Shown here: positions 5,609-9,854 of the stretch, piece after piece | Layout: each line of letters opens with the position of its first letter | Numbering within the stretch: position 1 is the stretch's first letter | NCBI GenBank assembly: GCA_902766985.1 | Contig: CACXFP010000212.1 | Span: forward strand, 1-9,854 | Direction of reading: 5' to 3' | From: an uncultured Bacteroidia bacterium | GTDB lineage: Bacteria; Bacteroidota; Bacteroidia; Bacteroidales; UBA932 | DNA: 9,854 nt | Position numbers and translations under genes: made by a program | The notes under the pieces: generated by a model | What the model saw: the letters and a program-made list of their open reading frames with translations, nothing else | Databases searched by the model: none | Told to the model about the DNA's origin: nothing

Positions 5609-8600
5609 ATGGAAGAGTCTGCGAACGTAAAAAACAAGGCTGCGGGACGCCCGGTATGGGAGAAGATCATCAGATGGGTGGTCTTCGGCCTGACGGGCCT
5701 GACCATCCTCCTACTGTGCTGCCTTCAGATAGCTATGAGGCCTTCCGTCCTTAAAGGAGCGATAGACAGATATGCTGCCCCGTACATAGACGGTTCCCTC
5801 TCCGTGGGGAAGGTGAAGGCATCGGTCATCAAGAGATTCCCGAACGCCAGCGTAACCATCGAAGACCTCCTTGTAACCTATCCCCACGAAAAGTTCGCCG
5901 AATGGGACGGCAAAGGCATTGACAATCCGTTCAGGACAGCCGGAGCCGGAACCGAAGGGACCGATACCCTGCTCAGCGCCAGGAAAGCCGAGGTGGAGAT
6001 CAACCTCATGAAAGCCCTGAAAAAAGAATTCCATATCGGCCGGGTATCCTTGGAAAAAGCCAGGGCCTTCGCCCATATGTACGACTCTACGACCGCCAAC
6101 TGGAACATACTTGGGCTCTCCCCTTCTTCCGGGAAGGACACCGCTGACGCGAAGTTGCCCGTCATCTCTGTCAGCAGCCTGACCCTTAAGGAAAACCCAC
6201 TGGTGGTTTTCACCGATATCCGCGATACGCTTTTCGGTAGGCTGGCCTTCGACAATCTGGACTTCAAGGGCAGGATTTCAACATCCGACCTGACCGGTAG
6301 CAAGGTGGATTTCAGGCTGGACAGTCTCTCCCTGCTTGGCAGGACACCTTCGGACACCGTTTCACTCAGGCTCGACCTCCTCTCTCTGAAATCCCGCCAC
6401 CACATGATGGACGTAACCCTCAAGGCTATGGCCGGACTGGGCCTCAACAGGCTTGGAATGATTAACATACCTGTGGAATTCACCGGAAACGCAGGGCTCG
6501 TCCCTCCGGAAGAAATACTTGGGAAAAAGTTCCGCCTGCCCAGGACCGGGAATCCCCTTTCCCGCCCCGCCGTATCTGTCAGGGACATGAAACTGAAGGT
6601 AGCCGCCATTGAACTTGGCGGAGAAGCGGACGCCGTCTTCCTTGGGGACAGTACCTTCCTGAAGGCTGGGGCAACCATCGACAGATGCAAGGTGGGCGAC
6701 CTGATATCATTCCTCGGAAACAACATCCCTTCGCTCAAGATGTTTTCCACTGACGCGGTCGTATCGGCGGATGCGTCTTGCAACGGATTCCTGAATACGG
6801 CCAGGGGCACACTCCCCGACCTGAAGCTCTCCGTCAAGGCTCCGAAATCGGCGATAAGGTTCAAAGGAATCGACGAAACCGGCTGGATGAGCCTGGACAT
6901 CTCCGCCGGAACCGGGGAAAAGGGAAGACTCGAAGCCAGGCTGGACGAGGTACATCTGGGGATTCCCGGCCTTGACATCGACCTGGACGGAACCGGTGAC
7001 GACATACTTGGTGATGATATTAGGCTCAAGCTGGACGCACGTGTCAACGCCTCTCTAACAAGCCTTTCCAGAATGATTCCCGACAGCCTTGGCATTACGG
7101 CGGAAGGGACCCTGTCAGGAAAGGTGAAGGGCAACCTGTCCAAGAAGGACCTTGCAGGCATGGAGGCCCTCATGAATTCAGCCATTACCGCAGACCTTAC
7201 CAGCCAGGGGATCAAGGTCAACATGCCAGGGGAAGCCCTGTCCGCATATCTTGGCAGGACCGATATCACCGTTTCCCCCTCTCCGGACGACGGCAGGCTC
7301 TCCCTCACGGCGGATATCGACAGCGTCAACGCCACCTTCAGGGAGAATATGTTCATAAGAGGCAAGCGGATTGGAATGGGTGCGGACCGAGGAAAGGACG
7401 GAGGTTATTCCGGGCACCTCAACCTGGCATCCGTAGCCATGATGGATATCGATTCCACTTTCCTGGGTTCAAGGAACATGAGGAACACTTTCAGGCTCTC
7501 CATGGACGGCGGCTCCCCCGCCAGGATCTATTTCAAGACGGACAACGGGACGGTCTCCCTCAGGACCGGATCCACCAGGGTCACCGCCCACGACGCGACA
7601 CTCACCGCCAGTGCGTCGGAAGCCTCGAACGACAAAGTCTCCTCCCGACGCAAAGCCTTCCTGGATTCGCTGCAAAGGGTATATCCAGGCACACCCAGGG
7701 ACTCTCTCATGAGAAAAGCAATGAGGGCGCGCAGGGGTCGGCCGCTTCCCGACTTCCTGTCCGACAAGGATTTTGCCAAGAAAGACATAGACCTTCGCCT
7801 CGGAGAATCCGTAGTCAACCTCCTGAAAAAATGGCATATAAAGGGAAATATCGATGTTTCAAACGCTTCCGTCATTACTCCCTATTACCCTCTTGACAAT
7901 GAGGTAACGGGCATGAAGGGCTCTTTCGACAACAACAGCATCGGCCTTGAGAACCTTTCCGTGCGCAGCGGGCGCTCGGACCTCAGCGCTAAAGGCTCGC
8001 TGAAAGGTCTCAGGAGGGCCGTAATGACCAGACGAGGCGTGCTGGACCTGGACCTGAACCTGATGTCCGAGCATATCGATGTGAACGAGGCGCTCGCAGC
8101 CTTTGCGGCGGGTTCCCAGTACACCCCGCAAGACGGGAAGATAGCCGCCGACGAGAAACTGGGGGACAAGGAATTCAAGGAAAGGTTCGTCACCGATTCC
8201 CTTCCCCAGCCGGACTCCACCGCAAACAAGCTCATAGTCCTCCCCTCCAACCTCAATGCAAACATAAGCCTCCAGTCCAATTCGGTAAAATATTCCTCTC
8301 TCGACATCAGCTGGATGGCCGCCGACATAAAACTTAAGGAACGCTGCCTGCAGGCCACCAACGCCCTGGCCACATCGAACCTGGGAGACCTTTACTTCGA
8401 GGGCTTTTATTCCACCAAGACCAAAAAAGACCTGAAAGCGGGTTTCGACCTGACTCTGGTAGACGTCACCGCCGACAAGGTGATAGAACTCTTGCCGGCC
8501 GTGGACAGCATCATGCCCATGCTGAAGACCTTCAAAGGCACCCTGGACTGTGAATTCACCGCAACCTCGGCCCTCGACACGAACATGAACCTGGTGATGT

Positions 8601-9250
8601 CGACCATAAACGGAGTGATGAACATCGGTGGCAAGAACCTGTCCATGAGCGACAACAAGGTCTTCCACGACCTGGCCAAGACCCTCATGTTCAGAAACAA
8701 GGAAGACTGGAAGGTGGACAATATGCAGGTGAACGGCATCATCAACGACAACCTCCTGGAAATCTTCCCCTTCGTCCTGAAAGTTGACCGCTACACCTTC
8801 GCCCTGGACGGAATCCAGAACTTCGATGAAAGCTTCAAATACCACGTCTCGGTGCTGAGGTCGCCGATCCCTTTCCGTTTCGGGATAAACATGAACGGCA
8901 ATTTCGAAAAATGGAAATGGAAGATAGGCAAGGCCAAGTTCAAGAACACCAGGGTACCTGTCTTCACAGCCCAGCTTGACACGATGAGGATCAACCTCAC
9001 GGAATCCATCCACAACATCTTCGAGAAAGGTGTTGACGTAGCCCTCGACGAAGTCCGGAAGGATAAGGAAAAGGTGGACCAGCTGAAGGAGGAGATGAAC
9101 TACTCGGCCGACACCGAGACGGAGGCTCTGGACGAAAAGGAGAAACAGGAACTGGAGGCGATCCAGTCCAGGGATGAGGCTGACGAGGATACCGTCAAGG
9201 ACGGGGTACAGTCAGCGGAATCAGCGGAGAGTGCCGCCGAAAGCCTTTGA
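5609..9250 (+). CDS. AsmA-family envelope protein with long acidic C-terminal tail
   Basis: The product has 1213 residues. The chosen ATG at 5609 is the first methionine before a short charged N-terminus and one hydrophobic helix (about 22-43). An earlier in-frame start at 5456 would cover the divergent promoters and part of the opposite gene. After the helix comes the AsmA-type N-terminal region (SVGKVKASVIKRFPNASVTI, about 65-85), then a very long series of alternating strands rich in Asp, Leu, Gly and Ser. The AsmA C-terminal region (about 895-1115) contains KTFKGTLDCEF, NGVMNIGGKNLSMSDNKVF and FGINMNGNFEKWKWKIGKAK. From about 1150 the tail is highly charged and probably coiled or disordered. 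AsmA-like proteins are anchored in the inner membrane, span the periplasm as a hydrophobic groove, and are linked to phospholipid transport to the outer membrane. That role is inferred here. It stands alone in its strand, and its 3' end overlaps the convergent kinase gene. Confidence 0.9.
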   Translation: MEESANVKNKAAGRPVWEKIIRWVVFGLTGLTILLLCCLQIAMRPSVLKGAIDRYAAPYIDGSLSVGKVKASVIKRFPNASVTIEDLLVTYPHEKFAEWDGKGIDNPFRTAGAGTEGTDTLLSARKAEVEINLMKALKKEFHIGRVSLEKARAFAHMYDSTTANWNILGLSPSSGKDTADAKLPVISVSSLTLKENPLVVFTDIRDTLFGRLAFDNLDFKGRISTSDLTGSKVDFRLDSLSLLGRTPSDTVSLRLDLLSLKSRHHMMDVTLKAMAGLGLNRLGMINIPVEFTGNAGLVPPEEILGKKFRLPRTGNPLSRPAVSVRDMKLKVAAIELGGEADAVFLGDSTFLKAGATIDRCKVGDLISFLGNNIPSLKMFSTDAVVSADASCNGFLNTARGTLPDLKLSVKAPKSAIRFKGIDETGWMSLDISAGTGEKGRLEARLDEVHLGIPGLDIDLDGTGDDILGDDIRLKLDARVNASLTSLSRMIPDSLGITAEGTLSGKVKGNLSKKDLAGMEALMNSAITADLTSQGIKVNMPGEALSAYLGRTDITVSPSPDDGRLSLTADIDSVNATFRENMFIRGKRIGMGADRGKDGGYSGHLNLASVAMMDIDSTFLGSRNMRNTFRLSMDGGSPARIYFKTDNGTVSLRTGSTRVTAHDATLTASASEASNDKVSSRRKAFLDSLQRVYPGTPRDSLMRKAMRARRGRPLPDFLSDKDFAKKDIDLRLGESVVNLLKKWHIKGNIDVSNASVITPYYPLDNEVTGMKGSFDNNSIGLENLSVRSGRSDLSAKGSLKGLRRAVMTRRGVLDLDLNLMSEHIDVNEALAAFAAGSQYTPQDGKIAADEKLGDKEFKERFVTDSLPQPDSTANKLIVLPSNLNANISLQSNSVKYSSLDISWMAADIKLKERCLQATNALATSNLGDLYFEGFYSTKTKKDLKAGFDLTLVDVTADKVIELLPAVDSIMPMLKTFKGTLDCEFTATSALDTNMNLVMSTINGVMNIGGKNLSMSDNKVFHDLAKTLMFRNKEDWKVDNMQVNGIINDNLLEIFPFVLKVDRYTFALDGIQNFDESFKYHVSVLRSPIPFRFGINMNGNFEKWKWKIGKAKFKNTRVPVFTAQLDTMRINLTESIHNIFEKGVDVALDEVRKDKEKVDQLKEEMNYSADTETEALDEKEKQELEAIQSRDEADEDTVKDGVQSAESAESAAESL
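9212..9229 (+). repeat. Short tandem direct repeat at the end of the AsmA-like gene
   Basis: TCAGCGGAA (9212-9220) is followed directly by TCAGCGGAG (9221-9229), two 9-base units coding for the repeated Ser-Ala-Glu pattern in the acidic tail (QSAESAESAAES). The second unit also contains, on the other strand, the TGA stop of the kinase gene. Confidence 0.7.
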
Positions 9251-9854
9251 TATATAGTTGTCCGCGCTCTGGCAACAGTCCCTGGAGAAGGACTGGGCCG
9301 TATCGATCAGGTACTTCCATTTCCCGGCATCGAGGCCGGAAAGGACGGCTCCCCTGTCCAGGCCGCCGGAAATAAGCCCGTAGGCTATTCCTGCATTGAA
9401 ACTGTCCCCGGCGCCTATCGTGCTCACGGTCTTCACCTTCTCCACCGGGAAGGTCAGGCGGAGGTCTCCGGACAGCAGGCGTATGTCCCCTCCTCCGTCG
9501 GTCAGTATGAAATTCCGGCAGCGACCGGCGATGATCTCCCCGTACACTTTCTCAGCATTGCGTGTCCCGAAGGCCGTCTGAAGGTCATCCGTGCTGCAGC
9601 GCACTATATCGGCCCCGGATATGTTTTCAAGTATCGACGGGACGAGGACATCAAGTTCCTTAGCATGTGAAGGACGGAAATTCACGTCGTAGTATACTAT
9701 AGCCCCGGCATTCCTGGCATCGGAAAGGAACTTTCTGATATGAGGCCTGTTAACAGGGTCTAGGGCGAAGAACGAGCCGAAAAGGACGACGTCGTCGGCA
9801 TTGATCCGCGGATGTACGAAATCCTCCTGCCCCTCATGGACCTTTCCGAGGAAA
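9221..9854 (-). CDS. PfkB-family carbohydrate kinase (fructokinase-like), C-terminal part
   Basis: The minus-strand frame is open from the right window edge to the TGA at 9223-9221, giving about 211 residues, roughly the last two thirds of a family member of some 300 residues. The codon at 9685 is GTG in the middle of YYDVNFRPSH and is not the start. Visible features are VVLFGSFFALDPVNRP, YYDVNFRPS (the DxNxR-type segment typical of ribokinase-like enzymes), ILTDGGGDI, and the PfkB signature STIGAGDSFNAG with the catalytic Asp encoded at 9404-9406. The ending (SFSRDCCQSADNYIS) resembles that of Bacteroides fructokinase-like proteins. These enzymes phosphorylate a sugar with ATP in the cytoplasm. 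Fructose is a plausible substrate but not proven. The last ten codons overlap, in antisense, the last ten codons of the AsmA-like gene. No terminator hairpin is seen between the two. Confidence 0.93.
   Translation of the reverse strand, partial: FLGKVHEGQEDFVHPRINADDVVLFGSFFALDPVNRPHIRKFLSDARNAGAIVYYDVNFRPSHAKELDVLVPSILENISGADIVRCSTDDLQTAFGTRNAEKVYGEIIAGRCRNFILTDGGGDIRLLSGDLRLTFPVEKVKTVSTIGAGDSFNAGIAYGLISGGLDRGAVLSGLDAGKWKYLIDTAQSFSRDCCQSADNYISKAFGGTLR

Noticed and set aside
5878..7365. 495-codon open frame on the minus strand inside the AsmA-like gene
   Set aside because: It is a Ser/Arg/Pro-rich shadow of a long GC-rich gene with no recognisable domain. The plus-strand product is a clear AsmA-family protein.
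7859..9013. 384-codon open frame on the minus strand inside the AsmA-like gene
   Set aside because: Val/His/Gly-rich composition typical of an antisense shadow, no motif, and it lies opposite the conserved AsmA C-terminal region.
9221..9685. Complete 154-residue kinase starting at 9685
   Set aside because: The codon at 9685 is GTG inside a conserved PfkB segment, and the frame stays open with family-like sequence to the window edge, so the gene is partial.

Overview
The window looks like chromosomal DNA of a moderately GC-rich member of the Bacteroidota, most likely Bacteroidales. Three things point there. Promoter-like boxes match the Bacteroides pattern (TTTG, then TAnnTTTG). Most starts lack a convincing Shine-Dalgarno sequence, while rpsU alone has a near-perfect one. 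The protein families are also typical: Tat-exported Gfo/Idh/MocA and PF01261 lipoproteins, a large AsmA-like protein, and a Bacteroides-style PfkB kinase. Genus cannot be fixed from this sequence. No rRNA, tRNA, mobile element or CRISPR array was seen, and no gene-free stretch exceeds 300 bases.

Left part (1-1621, + strand): the C-terminal part of an ATP-binding protein that enters from outside the window, then a Sir2-family NAD-dependent deacylase whose ATG overlaps the previous stop by one base. Next comes rpsU (bS21) with its own promoter, a ribosome binding site complementary to the 16S rRNA tail, and a 22-bp perfect hairpin that can terminate transcription from both sides.

Middle part (1663-5495, - strand): a compact three-gene operon. 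Read in the direction of transcription it encodes (1) a membrane-anchored tetraheme NapC/NirT-type cytochrome fused to a formylglycine-generating-enzyme-like (SUMF1) domain that lacks the catalytic cysteines, (2) a Tat-exported, lipobox-bearing Gfo/Idh/MocA oxidoreductase, and (3) a Tat-exported, lipobox-bearing sugar-phosphate-isomerase-like TIM barrel. Together they suggest a cell-envelope sugar oxidation or isomerisation pathway coupled to the quinone pool through hemes. This is the most interesting part of the window.

Right part (5496-9854): a 113-bp divergent intergenic region with promoter-like boxes facing both ways, a 1213-residue AsmA-family envelope protein on the + strand, and the C-terminal part of a PfkB-family sugar kinase on the - strand. 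The kinase runs off the right edge, and its last codons overlap the end of the AsmA gene by 30 bases in convergent orientation.
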